A stretch of 49,381 bases of DNA, taken from the NCBI GenBank assembly GCA_024364805.1, contig CM044513.1, positions 52,312,349-52,361,729 on the forward strand. Reading direction: 5' to 3'. The notes beneath the pieces were generated by a model, which was not told the DNA's origin, searched no databases, and worked only from the letters and a program-made list of their open reading frames with translations. Positions 12,725-23,059 of the stretch are shown piece by piece; the first letter of the stretch is position 1; each line of letters begins with the position of its first letter. The stretch is from Euprymna scolopes. Lineage: Eukaryota > Mollusca > Cephalopoda > Sepiida > Sepiolidae. The position numbers were made by a program, and so were the translations under genes.

Positions 12725-14125
12725 ATGTTTAAAAATGATGTGTCATATAGAGTATCAGACCTGACCGAATGGTTAATTGTAGGCATAGAACGATTCATAC
12801 CATCTAAAAAATTCCAACAAAAACCTAAAAGCCAGCCATGGTTCTCCACAGAATGTGCTGCTGCCATCGTGCACAGACATCACTTTTTCAATAGCTGCTC
12901 TGAGACTAAAGCTGCTTTCAGGAACGCCAGCAACCACTGTAAAAGAGCAATAAAAACTTCAATAGAGCTATATGCCCAGCCTGTTAAATCCAACGTAGCT
13001 GATCAGCGACTTGATTCCCACCAGTTTTGGCAAATAACAAATAGGATCCTGAACACAAGTGTGCGTTCTATCCCAACCATTATCAATGGACCAGAGGTCA
13101 TCACATCAGCTTCAGACAAGGCCAAACTATTTGCCAAGAAGTGTGCAGCTAATTCTACCCCATTCGACGAAGGTCTTCAACTCCCCATATTTCCTCCTAT
13201 AGCACAGAACACGCTAGGTAACATACAAATATTTGTGCATGAAGTCGCCAAGTTAATCAAGAACTTTGGTTCCAGTAAAGCTACTGGTCTTGACAGCATC
13301 CCAATTATAGTGTTAAAAAAGCTTCAACCAGAACTTGCTCCCATACTTACGAAACTGTTTAAAAATTGCCTTAAAGAAAAGGTCTTTCCAACACCTTGGA
13401 AAACCTCATCAGTATGCCCTGTATTTAAGAAATCAGGTGATAAGTCATCTCCTTCTCAGTACAGACCAATAAGTCTCCTGTGTGTCATGAGTAAGTTGCT
13501 GGAATCTATATTAAATAGAGAAATAGTCAACCACCTCAGCAGAAATAACCTTCTTAGTGACACGCAATATGGTTTCCGTTTCGCAAGATCTACCGCAGAT
13601 ATGCTAACGGTTATATCTCATAGGATTAGTGAATCTCTTGACAAAGGCTTCCTTTTCAGGGCAATTGCTCTTGACAAAACAAAGGCGTTCGACAGCTACG
13701 GTATAACTGGAAATATTCTCTCTATCATTAAATCATTTATCTCTGATAGGCTCATAAGAGTAGTGGTTGATGAACAAAACTCAGAGGCCTGCAGTATTGA
13801 TGCTGGAGACCCTCAAGGGTCCATCCTGGGCCCAATTCTCTTCCTGATCTACATCAATGATCTGCCTAAACACATACTTAAATCATTCGTTGACATCTAT
13901 GCTGATGGCATGACCATCTACAGCAACACATCAAAGGCTGTAAATAACAAAGCTCTCTCTGGTTCACTCTCCTCTGATCTCGAACGAGTGGTTCAGTGGG
14001 GGAAGACGTGGCTGGTTACCTTTAATGCATTCAAAACCAAACACCTATCTTTACATCATCAACGCCTTGATCCCCATCTGGCATCAATTGTGATGGATGA
14101 CTCTCGTCTAGGAGAAGCCCCATGA
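12725..14125 (+). CDS. LINE reverse transcriptase fragment (inactive)
   Basis: This 466-codon frame covers the RT domain of an APE-type non-LTR retrotransposon. Visible in order are SSKATGLDSIPIIVLKKL (about residues 183-200), SQYRPISLLCVMSKLLES (244-261), DTQYGFRFARSTADML (279-294), motif A ALDKTKAFD with the catalytic Asp near residue 317, GDPQGSILGPILFLIYINDL (about 361-380), and motif C changed from the family FADD to YADG at about 392-395. Between AFD and SYGI, about 13 residues (RVWHKGLLHKISS in copy 2) are deleted in frame. The second catalytic Asp of motif C is lost, so this RT is dead despite the long open frame. Confidence 0.92.
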   Translation: MFKNDVSYRVSDLTEWLIVGIERFIPSKKFQQKPKSQPWFSTECAAAIVHRHHFFNSCSETKAAFRNASNHCKRAIKTSIELYAQPVKSNVADQRLDSHQFWQITNRILNTSVRSIPTIINGPEVITSASDKAKLFAKKCAANSTPFDEGLQLPIFPPIAQNTLGNIQIFVHEVAKLIKNFGSSKATGLDSIPIIVLKKLQPELAPILTKLFKNCLKEKVFPTPWKTSSVCPVFKKSGDKSSPSQYRPISLLCVMSKLLESILNREIVNHLSRNNLLSDTQYGFRFARSTADMLTVISHRISESLDKGFLFRAIALDKTKAFDSYGITGNILSIIKSFISDRLIRVVVDEQNSEACSIDAGDPQGSILGPILFLIYINDLPKHILKSFVDIYADGMTIYSNTSKAVNNKALSGSLSSDLERVVQWGKTWLVTFNAFKTKHLSLHHQRLDPHLASIVMDDSRLGEAP

Positions 14126-14143
14126 TTTGACAAGCTTCTGGGC

Positions 14144-14539
14144 TTGACACTCACTCCTGATCTGAAATGGAACACGTACATCAAGTCTGTTGCCAAGGTC
14201 GCTGGAAAGATGGTGGGATCCTTCTACCGCTCCAGAAGATATCTCACTACTGATGCAATTATCTATCTATATAAAAGCCAAGTACGTCCAAGGATGGAAT
14301 ACTGCTGCCTTATCGCGGCAGGAACTGCTAAAAATAGTATATCCTACCTTGACAAAGTACAAAATAGATTTCGTGACTTAGTGGGGATGCCCTTTTCTCT
14401 TCCCTGCAACCACTCTCCCACAGAAGAGACGTTGCGAGCCTATCCTTGTTTTATCTTTGTTTCACTGGCAGGTGCTCGTCTGAACTCCAGTCTCTGGTCC
14501 CCCTCGCCAATCTTTTACAGAAAACAGCTGTCTAGCTGA
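14144..14539 (+). CDS. LINE ORF2 C-terminal fragment
   Basis: This frame continues the LINE protein after a stop. It contains LGLTLTPDLKWNTYIKSVAK upstream in DNA and then YRSRRYLTTDAIIYLYKSQV, RPRMEYCCLI, and LDKVQNRFRDLVG, the post-RT region shared with all other copies in the window. The frame ends early relative to the family's terminal FFLRTARLWNSLP region, which lies out of frame downstream at about 14610-14680. Confidence 0.85.
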   Translation: MTLTPDLKWNTYIKSVAKVAGKMVGSFYRSRRYLTTDAIIYLYKSQVRPRMEYCCLIAAGTAKNSISYLDKVQNRFRDLVGMPFSLPCNHSPTEETLRAYPCFIFVSLAGARLNSSLWSPSPIFYRKQLSS

Positions 14540-14774
14540 AACCACTGTCAAAAAATTTCCCCACTCTTTATCAATGCTTACACCAAAACGTAGATTCCAT
14601 GAACAAAGCTTCTTTCTTAGAACTGCACACCAGTGAAACTATGTTCCGTCTGCCTGCTTCCCTCCTGACTACAACTTGGATGTCTTCAAATCCAACGCAA
14701 ACAAATTCCTGATGAACCGCCCCGTTACGTAGACTCTTTAAATATACACAATAACGTACTGCAATTACAATCAC

Positions 14775-14830
14775 CCTTATCCCTGAGTGGCTTCCTGGCC
14801 TTGAAAAGTGATGACCACCTTGTAAAAAAA
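14775..14830 (+). other. LINE 3' end with conserved hairpin
   Basis: GAGTGGCTTCCTGGCC is followed by TTGAAAAGTGATGACC and a short A-run. The same arrangement, GGCC-NNNN-GGCC then TTGATAAGTGGTGAC, occurs at 29531, 39550 and 41635, and on the minus strand at 30768-30712. It is the likely template-recognition end for the family's RT. Confidence 0.75.
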
Positions 14831-14837
14831 AATACTA

Positions 14838-15204
14838 AATCATATCCTTCGTTGCATCTGACGAAATCCAGACGGGGCTTTCTATTCTTTACAGAAATCA
14901 TTGGCTTGCATCTTGCAACATATCGTCGCAAATTAAAATCTTTTAACCTGTTCTTGACAGTAAAAAGACATAACTTTTTAACAAGATTGCACTGTTGTTG
15001 AGTTTTGGGATCCGTTGCAAATCTATTTCTTAGGTTGCAGATATTGATATCATTATCTTCCCTGTTAGAGGTAATTCTAGTACGACCAGATTTAGGGGTG
15101 TCACGAACACTGCCGGTGTTTCGGTGCTTTTGCACAGTCTTTCGTACCGTTTCCTCGTCGAATTTCAATCCGCGGCCGATTTCTCGATTGGATAAACCAG
15201 ACAA
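14838..15204 (-). pseudogene. Tc1-like transposase, N-terminal half
   Basis: The minus-strand frame encodes SGLSNREIGRGLKFDEETVR, the first helix-turn-helix of Tc1 transposases, then GSVRDTPKSGRTRITSNRED, the typical GRPRKTT-like hinge, and a second helix-turn-helix region ending ARCKPMISVKNRKPRLDFVR. The frame then runs directly into LINE 3' sequence at about 14835, so the last residues of this frame (FKARKPLRDKG) are not transposase. The Met at 15204 is internal; the true start lay further upstream. Confidence 0.88.
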
Positions 15205-15258
15205 GTCGAGAATAAGTAGCTCCTGACGACCATTAAGGGAAATTTATGGCATATGGAC

Positions 15259-15260
<2 letters not shown>

Positions 15261-15336
<76 letters not shown>

Positions 15337-15399
15337 TATATTTATATATATACACATATATATATTTATATATATATTTATATGTATATATATATATAA
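15261..15399. repeat. (TA)n microsatellite with degenerate tail
   Basis: About 70 bases of pure AT followed by TATACATA and TATATTTATA variants. Confidence 0.95.
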
Positions 15400-16585
15400 A
15401 GCGAGACTCGCTGTTAATTATTTGTAAAAAACAAGCAGCGCGAGCACTATAAATCCGTGAGCGAGTGTCTATTAAAATGTAAATTTGTTGAAATAATTTG
15501 TGAGCCCCGATCCCATGGGCCGAAGGTTTAAATTGCGGAATATCAAAGGGATTCTTGTAAGTTGAATCCCTTGATAAAGAAAATGTTCTGATCTAGCCCA
15601 CTGATTAGCTTTAATACAGCGAAACAGTACTCTACGTGAAACAGTACGGTATGTGAATGTAGCGTCAAAAACTAATGGCCGCAATTTAAAAACCTTATAT
15701 TTGTTAGAAATAACAACTGTGAAAAAAGTGAGATTTTTACTACTGGTCGTCGTTATCATCCATAACAACCCAATAAAATTTGAATCATTTGCAAAGGATA
15801 GAAAAGGAATTATTACAATTATTTATTTATTTTCAAAATAATTATGGATATAGTTATATATTAGGATTTAATTGAAAGGTAAAACATTGTACATATCTCT
15901 TAGGGGAAATCTTATCCATGGAAATTAGTAGTTATCTGGACACAAAATAATTGATATAAAATTCACCAGTAATATGCATGCTAGAGTGCTGCATTTCTCT
16001 TGAAAATATTTACATACGTGTGTCAACATCTTATATTAACTGAGTTCATATAGTGTGAACTTGCAAAATTTGTTTCTTTATTATTCCAGTATTTGATTTC
16101 TTAAATAAAGAGAACGAAAAGGACGCTTTTACCATTGTTGTCATAATTGTGCGTCATAGTTCAGCATGCCAGGGTCTGAACCTTACTCATCGTCCCATAA
16201 CCCCCACCCCATTTTTTATATGTATAACAACACATTCACATACTCTGTCTCCCGTTTACTTTTTATTAGAGGCTAGTGATCGCTGGTTCAGTGCCGCGCT
16301 GCAGGCGTAATTGCCCGGCTTACTTGACTTTATTGATTGAGGTCCTGTTTGGCTTCAAATCGAAAATTAAATTTTCCTAGTCACCAGAATTTCAAGAAGA
16401 TAATGATTGATATATATCAAGAAAAATAGCGTTCGCGGTATGGTTTAACCGTGTAAATATAAGGGGAACATGATTTTCTGGAATGAAAATAGATATTGTG
16501 TTAATGCAGGTATAATATGAATGAACACTTATTCAATTTTTCAATCTTGGTCGCCTTCGCTCTCAATATATCGATTAATGATTTA
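15400..16585. other. Unassigned DNA
   Basis: Frames at 15472-15768 (minus) and 15653-15841 (plus) have no motif I recognise. A slightly GC-richer patch lies at 16280-16330. No element ends are visible. Confidence 0.45.
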
Positions 16586-16684
16586 CTCTCTCTCTCTCTC
16601 TCTCTCCCTCTCTCTCCATATATATATATATATAGAGAGAGAGAGAGCGAGAGAGAGAGAGAGAGAGAAAGAGAGACTAGAGAC

Positions 16685-16720
<36 letters not shown>

Positions 16721-16831
16721 CTATAGACTATATATATATATATACATATATATACATATATATATTTCTCTCTTTTTGTATATATATGTGTATATATATA
16801 CATTATATATATATACATATATATATATATA
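16586..16831. repeat. Compound (CT)n-(AT)n-(AG)n microsatellite
   Basis: A CT block is followed by (AT)n, then AG blocks alternating twice with AT blocks. The CT and AG blocks are complementary, so the region is self-pairing. It ends at the left tip of a foldback element. Confidence 0.95.
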
Positions 16832-16832
16832 A

Positions 16833-17057
16833 GTTTCATTGAATAGCAGTGACAACTCTTGTGTGTATCTCTTACAATCCAGTTTTCGTTTTTGAAAGGC
16901 TAGTTTCCGAGCAATTGGTCTGAGTTTATAAAGGAATTTACGTAAGAGGGTATGGCTATTTTTACACTCGATCCGAATGTGCCGAAACCAGAATGTCAAA
17001 AATGAAAACTCGATTGTAAGAGAAACAAACAAGAGTATCTTTGCTATTCAATGAAAC
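16833..17057. mobile_element. Foldback MITE with ~65-75 bp arms
   Basis: The left arm starts GTTTCATTGAATAGCAGTGA and the right arm, on the minus strand, starts GTTTCATTGAATAGCAAAGA. Both continue with ACTCTTGT, CTCTTACAATC, AGTTTTC and TTTTTGA. About 80 bp of non-palindromic centre separates the arms. The minus-strand frame that crosses it has no known motif. The left end abuts the AT microsatellite; the right flank is GCGTATAG. Confidence 0.8.
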
Positions 17058-17099
17058 GCGTATAGAGGAGAAAATGCTGCTTCAATATACTTATATATA

Positions 17100-17230
17100 T
17101 ATAGTAATCAACATAGACATCATCAGTGCGGCAAGACTAGCACTCATCTCTAACCAGAGATTGAACCTATAACACTATAGTTGATTATCCGAAGTTCTAA
17201 CATCTGGTTCATACCATATAATATACTTGC
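17100..17230 (-). repeat. SINE-like segment with B-box-like motif
   Basis: On the minus strand, GGTTCAATCTCTGG fits a polymerase III B-box, and the surrounding string has the feel of a tRNA-derived SINE. No second copy lies in the window and the A-box is not clear. Confidence 0.3.
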
Positions 17231-17404
17231 TGTGTCCTGGGATTTTTTTTCTTTTTTGCCCTTCGTTCTGCTTCTTAAACTGTCTATGTAGGCAATGACG
17301 CCATATATGATGTTAATATATAGAACTTAATGCCATATGACATAATCTTCTCTGACAGTATATATGACGTATACTGCACGTATATTACACAAAATATTAG
17401 CATA

Positions 17405-17640
17405 CTAGCAGGAACTGTTCACCGGCGTTACCCGGTGAAAGCAGGACAGATCCAGAACAGAATCGTTACTAGCCGTCGTGTCCCAAATGAAATAATCTGA
17501 CACCACTGTCGGACATTGATTTACAGTTGCAGCTAGTGAAAGCTACTGTCTGTGATAGTGCGCACTGTTAGTTACTGGCGATTAGTGTTAGTTGATGGGT
17601 GACAATATGCAGATACAATATGATTATACAGAAAGCAAGT
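17405..17640 (-). mobile_element. Helitron-like 3' end
   Basis: On the minus strand, the stem CACCGG-GTAACG-CCGGTG is followed 11 bases later by CTAG and then T, at 17405-17408 and 17404. A short GC-rich hairpin 10-12 bases before a CTRR terminus, with a T after it, is the known Helitron 3' signature. Only the 3' end is recognised. The 5' end, which should start TC on the minus strand, was not located, so the right boundary is arbitrary. No Rep/helicase sequence is present, so it would be non-autonomous. Confidence 0.55.
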
Positions 17641-17884
17641 ATTAACTCCTTAAATTTAGCGGACACAGAGGTATATAACTGCCTTCATTCGAAAACAGTA
17701 TATTTCAAGTCGATCAGAATTTTTTTCTCTCAGTATACTGCAAACATTATTTTCTAAAATTAGCTGTATCACATTCTCTAAACAATGAATTACTCCACAG
17801 ATATAAAAGTCGTCCCACAACGAATATATAATAAATAAGTGTTTCAATAATCAATATAATGTACGTTAAAACCTACCTGCATAT

Positions 17885-18128
17885 TATTATTGTGGGTTTA
17901 CTTTTATGAAAGCAATGGGTCAATGTGCACTGGTTGTCCAACCTGCAATGGGTGTTTAATCCGAAAGCTTCCCTTAACATGACTAGGTTTAAAATAGGAT
18001 AGTGCCTTTCGGAATAAACTCCTCTAACCATCAATATTAAGACCGGTTTTGGGAATAAAACGCCTTTTGTAGATTGGACAACCAGTAAACATTGACCAAC
18101 CAATGTTGTGTTTACATGCCAATAATTT
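17885..18128. mobile_element. Foldback MITE with ~100-bp arms
   Basis: The left arm contains GGGTCAATGTGCACTGGTTG then TCCAACCTGCA. The right arm, on the minus strand, contains TTGGTCAATGTTTACTGGTT then GTCCAATCTACA. Outward the arms share ATTATTG and inward they share GTTTTATTCC / GTTTAATCCG. About 50 bp of centre remains. The 76-codon minus frame over it (17873-18103) is a by-product. Arms differ by roughly 20-25%, so it is old. Confidence 0.75.
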
Positions 18129-20565
18129 TCTTAGAGTTCACCGTAGCAAAATTGTAAGGATTCAAGTCCATAATTTTTATAATGGTGAGCGATCATCAAT
18201 ACTTTCAAGCGGCTATATGCTTTTTAGCAGACTTACACTATGTGTAGAAGTTGATTTATATTTATATGTGTGAGATTATCGAGTATTAGAAGGGGTTAGG
18301 CATATTATTGTGTAGTATCTGTTCTGATGCTAGACTTCACCTTTTCTATCTTTGACAGTGGAAGAGAAATCCTACATGGTTGGAATAATATTTATTTTTG
18401 TTCGTATCCAGAGTGAGAATTTTGTAGAAGTGGACTTTCCCTACATGCAAACCCGATTTTTTGTGTAAATCTGCCAGCTCTGGTAGGCAAGTAAATAGAA
18501 ACAATAAGATAATGTTAAGGTTACCAATATTTAAAAAAAGCTATTTCTGAGAGATTATTATTGTGTTATTAATTTTAGGACTATTACGTCCTGTAGCGAT
18601 GTTTTTGTTTAATTCATTACATCATCTATTGTTAATTTATTTAGATGAAAATATGCAATAGTAGCCAAATAGTCGCCACTTACTCAGGGTTGTAATATGT
18701 CGCTAAATAATAACATCTTCATTTCATTTCTATTTATTAAATGAATAAGACTAAAAAGAATATATTTGATGTAGCAAGCTGGAAAGTATGAATATTAAAA
18801 AAAAAATAAGCGAACAATATTCATCTAACTGCGGCATATATGTATTGTGCAAATATATCAGCCGTTGATTTTAAATGATTAGAATATGAAATAAAAATTT
18901 TAGTTCTAAACAACTATTTTATAGGTATTTCTCCAGGTTACAACTCGTATAAACGTATTAGGCAAAGAAAAAAAAGTTGCCTAACAAATTTTCTTTAGGG
19001 TGCCAATAAAGGTGTAAAAAATAGCCAAAACTTCGCATCAAAAAACATAACAGAACCGCTAATTGTGTATAAAAATATGACGAAAAGGGGGCATTTACAA
19101 CCATAAACACAGAACGTAAAAGTTTGTAAGGAAAATAAAAAATAAATAAAAACAGTCATAAAGGAAAACAGTATTACCGGAAATTAAATGTCTAGTAACT
19201 GTGAATGATGTCGGGCAAATCAATATCTTTTAAAGTGACGCTATATTTTAATGTGCTGAAGTGTTCGTTTGAACGATCTTATCACGGAATAAGTGAAATA
19301 TTGAAAGACTAATAAGAGTCAGCGGAATTCACAAAGTAGACGTTATTATTTAGTGATTCTACTACGGTAAAGCTTATGATATGTATGTGTTTGTATGACA
19401 GCTAATTATAGCGTAAACATAATCTCTGTAGAACGTGTATGTTCTCTTTCGGTCTCGACTTGGGCCAGTAGGATTATATAATGTTATGGGGAAAAATAGG
19501 AATCACTTCCTGTAAAATGGCGCAGTTGTGATTCTGTAGCCCTAGGATGAAATGTAGAATGTAATATAACGATTAATATATCTTAAATGTCGCCCTAATG
19601 TTACATAAGATTGTGACTAATATTCTAGACATAATACATTTGTATGTGGGATTCGATACAAATCCTACGTCAGGACTCTCCCTGATAAATCAAGAACCTT
19701 CGTGAGAAATGTCGAAAACAACAGCCCAACCTTTCCATTCATAGAGAGCAATGTAATACACGCAAATACCCGCACACCCAATGTTCTTTTTATATAATAG
19801 TAGAAATATTCGTTGATCTTATATATTCTTCATGCCGTGAAATTTTTACATGTCCTAAATAATAAAAGATGGGTTCATATTATGAAAGGGTTCCTTTAAT
19901 TCTAAAAAAAAAAACGTCTGCTCAGTTAAAATGAAAAATATGTGAAACCCTTAGTGTTCGGATCGATAGCTTACATGTAAGCAATGGTAAAAAGGTTACA
20001 AGATTTCCTTTAATAAAATTGTTTTTGAGGAGTGTATCTGGTTGTTATAATACTCTTGAACAAAATTGTAGGGGACGGTAAAATTAAGTTACTGAATCAT
20101 GTAGTTATGTAAAGTAAACATCATTAGTGGTAAGATTTAAACAAATTGAATATAAGTTGTGACTGGAATAATACGTATTGTAGATAACAATTGCTTTTTT
20201 CTGGATAGTAGACACAACAAATAAACATCAGATCCATTTTGAAAACCGAACGATATATAATTTAAACATTACTGCCGCTCAATGGTATCGGAAAGTTAAA
20301 ATTATTTGGAAAAGTGTGCGAAAAATTATTTACACTCAAAATAAAGTGATCAATAAAACGTTATTTTGAGATTAGTGAACTCTCAATAAGCCAATATGGG
20401 GGGTGCACAAACAAAGCCACGCGGATTCTCAAAGAGGAAAAAAGTCGATATTTCCCTAAACTGGATCATATAACGTCAACATTAACAAATGACTTATAGT
20501 AAGGACGGTATATATGCACGCTTTCCTGGAAGTGTATGAGTTAAATCATGTACTTACATGGTTTT

Positions 20566-20574
<9 letters not shown>
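18129..20574. other. AT-rich DNA with no recognised gene
   Basis: About 2.4 kb without an ORF worth annotating, element ends, or RNA genes that I can see. Confidence 0.6.
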
Positions 20575-20601
<27 letters not shown>

Positions 20602-20866
20602 NNNNNNNNNNNNNNNNNNNNNNNNNNNNNNNNNNNNNNNNNNNNNNNNNNNNNNNNNNNNNNNNNNNNNNNNNNNNNNNNNNNNNNNNNNNNNNNNNNN
20701 NNNNNNNNNNNNNNNNNNNNNNNNNNNNNNNNNNNNNNNNNNNNNNNNNNNNNNNNNNNNNNNNNNNNNNNNNNNNNNNNNNNNNNNNNNNNNNNNNNNN
20801 NNNNNNNNNNNNNNNNNNNNNNNNNNNNNNNNNNNNNNNNNNNNNATATATATATATATATATATT
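20575..20866. repeat. (AT)n microsatellite containing an assembly gap
   Basis: AT units flank 244 N bases at 20602-20845. The gap is probably an AT tract that could not be read through; its given size is presumably an estimate. Open frames drawn across the Ns are meaningless. Confidence 0.95.
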
Positions 20867-22293
20867 GCTTCAGCTAAATTCTATAATTTGTATGGGCTCA
20901 TGTAATTTTTACAGCGAAAACTCACCGAAACAAGACAGGGGTGTGCTTTGTTTTTGTACTTTGCACCTCTAGATCTTTCGAAGATCATTTTTTTGTGTGC
21001 GGAACCCCTGTTCTGCATATTAAGCCATGCCCCTGTTACATAGTTCTATTTACAATTCCTTTGAAAACTTTTATGCTAAGTGCATGCAAGCATTCATTCT
21101 ATTCGTCTCGTAAAATATATAATCTCCGAACTTTCCATTATTTCCCACAATAATAAAATGATTTTTAGCTTTGATAATAGTGACCGAACTACATAAGAAC
21201 AGAGATGAGAAAACATTGACATGCGAAAGGTCTGTCTATCGAGGAATTCCAGTAACAAATAAATAATAATAATATAGGGAAGGTGGTGAGTGAAGACAAA
21301 GCAGGTGTTTCTTAAAAATAAAAAAAAATGGTCGATGAGTACAATGGAAAAGAACAAGAAGTAGTGTAAAATCAACCAAGCAATCAAAGATAAAACAAGT
21401 TAAAATAAAGAAGATAGGAAACGTTAGGAAAAAAGAAATTAAGCTGAGAATAACACCCCGACAAAATAATGCGCGTGACGAGCGCTTGGCTGCTAATACG
21501 GTTTGGATAAGGCCAGTTCGTGTGGGATGGGTGAATCTGAGGTCTAGATTTCGGGACAGTTGGATCAGGGGTGACGTTGAATTTAATGAACTTCATTAAC
21601 AAAGCAAATGACGTGTCCTTGCTTGCATTAGGGCACGCGGGCGTGTCACCTAGGTTTCCATCAATCATCGCAAGAGCTCATATCAAAATCCCCATCCATT
21701 TTCTAAAGCAGATACCCATCCCATTGCCACTGGCAATGTATGGGAAAAGAATCGTCACTAACTTAACCCCCCATACCCCGGAATTAAGCCAACCCCAGCA
21801 CCTATGAACGCGACAGGCTGTGTTGCCACTGACGGCCTAACCCTCATCAAATCAGAGGACATCTTCGTTAGTGGGTGCGGTGTCACGGATTTGGTTTGAG
21901 GGAGGACACATGTCCGATCTGGGTCCGATTTTCGTTAGGTCGGTCTTTCTGTTTGCAGTGAAATTATGCGGAAGTGTTTGTGGGTGAGAAGTTAAAATCA
22001 CAGCCTGGATAACATAAGTGAAGAGGCAGAGAATGTGTTAAACTTAAAGTTGAATTCCCGGACCATACCAAACGCACTTTCGTCTCTCTCGGTATTTTCC
22101 CTGACTCTTACTTGTTATGTCTTCATATCAATTCTATATCAGGCTTGCTGAGCACGGTAACAATTAATGAATGTAAAAGAAAAGCACGAATAAAACTACG
22201 AAACAAAAATTCTGAAGAATTATTTGCTAGAAAAGACGTCTTCATTAACGAGATATGCATTTAAACTGTGCGTTTTTCGTAGCGTTTGCTATT

Positions 22294-22296
<3 letters not shown>
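20867..22296. other. Unassigned DNA with a GC-richer block at ~21440-21900
   Basis: The block around 21440-21900 is clearly richer in G and C than its flanks and carries open frames on both strands (21384-21668 minus, 21571-21807 plus). Neither frame has a motif I recognise. It could be a decayed repeat or a fragment of a gene. Confidence 0.4.
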
Positions 22297-22345
<49 letters not shown>

Positions 22346-22348
22346 TAA
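22297..22348. repeat. (AT)n microsatellite
   Basis: About 25 AT units with one TG interruption. Confidence 0.95.
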
Positions 22349-22552
22349 GAGACTAACGGATCTGAAAAACATATGCTCCTTTTCATACGATAGTGTCAGT
22401 TGTTATCAATGGCCTAGAGGATATTTCAAGATGAGTATCATGTGAGGAAAAAAATAACGTAATGATTGGAGATCGTGAACTTTGGTAGCAATTCCATTTT
22501 TTTAGGAGGACGACTCAAACACATGTGAAGATTGAACTTTAAAACGATCATG

Positions 22553-22835
22553 TTATAATAAGCTAGAAAGCCGCTCAAAGAGCAGGTCTGAGGAAAAAGA
22601 TTTGTTCAGAGAATTTTTGTTTAGGTGAAGGCACAGATAGAGTACAAAGAAAATTGATGATATTATTTTAAATTTAATTTTGATGTGTATGTTGTACAGG
22701 GAGCTATAGGGTAAAGCTTGATCGCCATGGGAAAAAACAATGATAAGACAGAGATAGGCTTGGAACGTCTCTTGATTAGAAAGAGAACGCAGGGAGGGTG
22801 AATAACATTCAGTTTTGTGTTTTTCCAGTAAGATA
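22553..22835 (-). mobile_element. LINE fragment, 3' part of ORF2
   Basis: On the minus strand this encodes PSLRSLSNQETFQAYLCLII, matching LQPLSNRKDVASLSL and related segments of other copies. DNA homologous to the family's TTCCATGAACAAAGCTTCTTT region follows (here TCTGAACAAATCTTTTTCCT). The copy is diverged and truncated at both ends; the family 3' tail is absent. Confidence 0.75.
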
Positions 22836-23059
22836 GGTGCATTGAGTAGACTCTTTCTGAAATGTGGCAACCGTACTCAATATATTATTTGCTAAGAAAA
22901 TGCTACTTATCAACGCTGGACACCATACGAGGATAAGGGTGGCTAAGTGCACGATAACCATCATGACAACAATGTCGTAATCGGTAGTAATGTGAAATTG
23001 ATATAATTTAATGATTTATACGGTCAGTTCAGAAAACTCGTATTTATTGGGCTTACAGA

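Larger units (their letters stand above)
12650..14834 (+). mobile_element. APE-type LINE (jockey/CR1-like), 5'-truncated copy 1
   Basis: Similarity to the longer copy at 25.6-29.6 kb begins near 12650 (matching that copy from about 26710) and continues to the family 3' tail and a short A-run at about 14822-14830. The endonuclease domain is therefore missing and the RT domain is nearly entire. It sits inside the Tc1 transposase in opposite orientation. No clear target duplication is visible at the junctions. Several frame breaks and RT motif changes make it inactive. Confidence 0.9.
11776..15240 (-). mobile_element. Tc1-like transposon split by a LINE insertion
   Basis: The left end begins CACAGGTGGCAAAAAAGAAA after a TA dinucleotide (11774-11775), which resembles the terminal CAGTGGCAAAA of many Tc1 elements. 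Minus-strand transposase sequence occupies two blocks, the N-terminal part at 14838-15204 and the C-terminal part at about 12080-12649. LINE sequence in the opposite orientation lies between them. Without the LINE the element would be about 1.3 kb, typical of Tc1. The right inverted repeat is not identifiable, because the sequence past 15240 turns into (AT)n at 15261. Confidence 0.85.

Noticed and set aside
16521-17032. Overlapping frames of about 100 codons on both strands
   Set aside because: They are made of LS, ER and YI dipeptide repeats from the microsatellite or lie across the MITE arms.
20514-20972. Long plus-strand open frames of 109-152 codons
   Set aside because: They run through the N gap and the AT tract; the unknown bases hide any stops.
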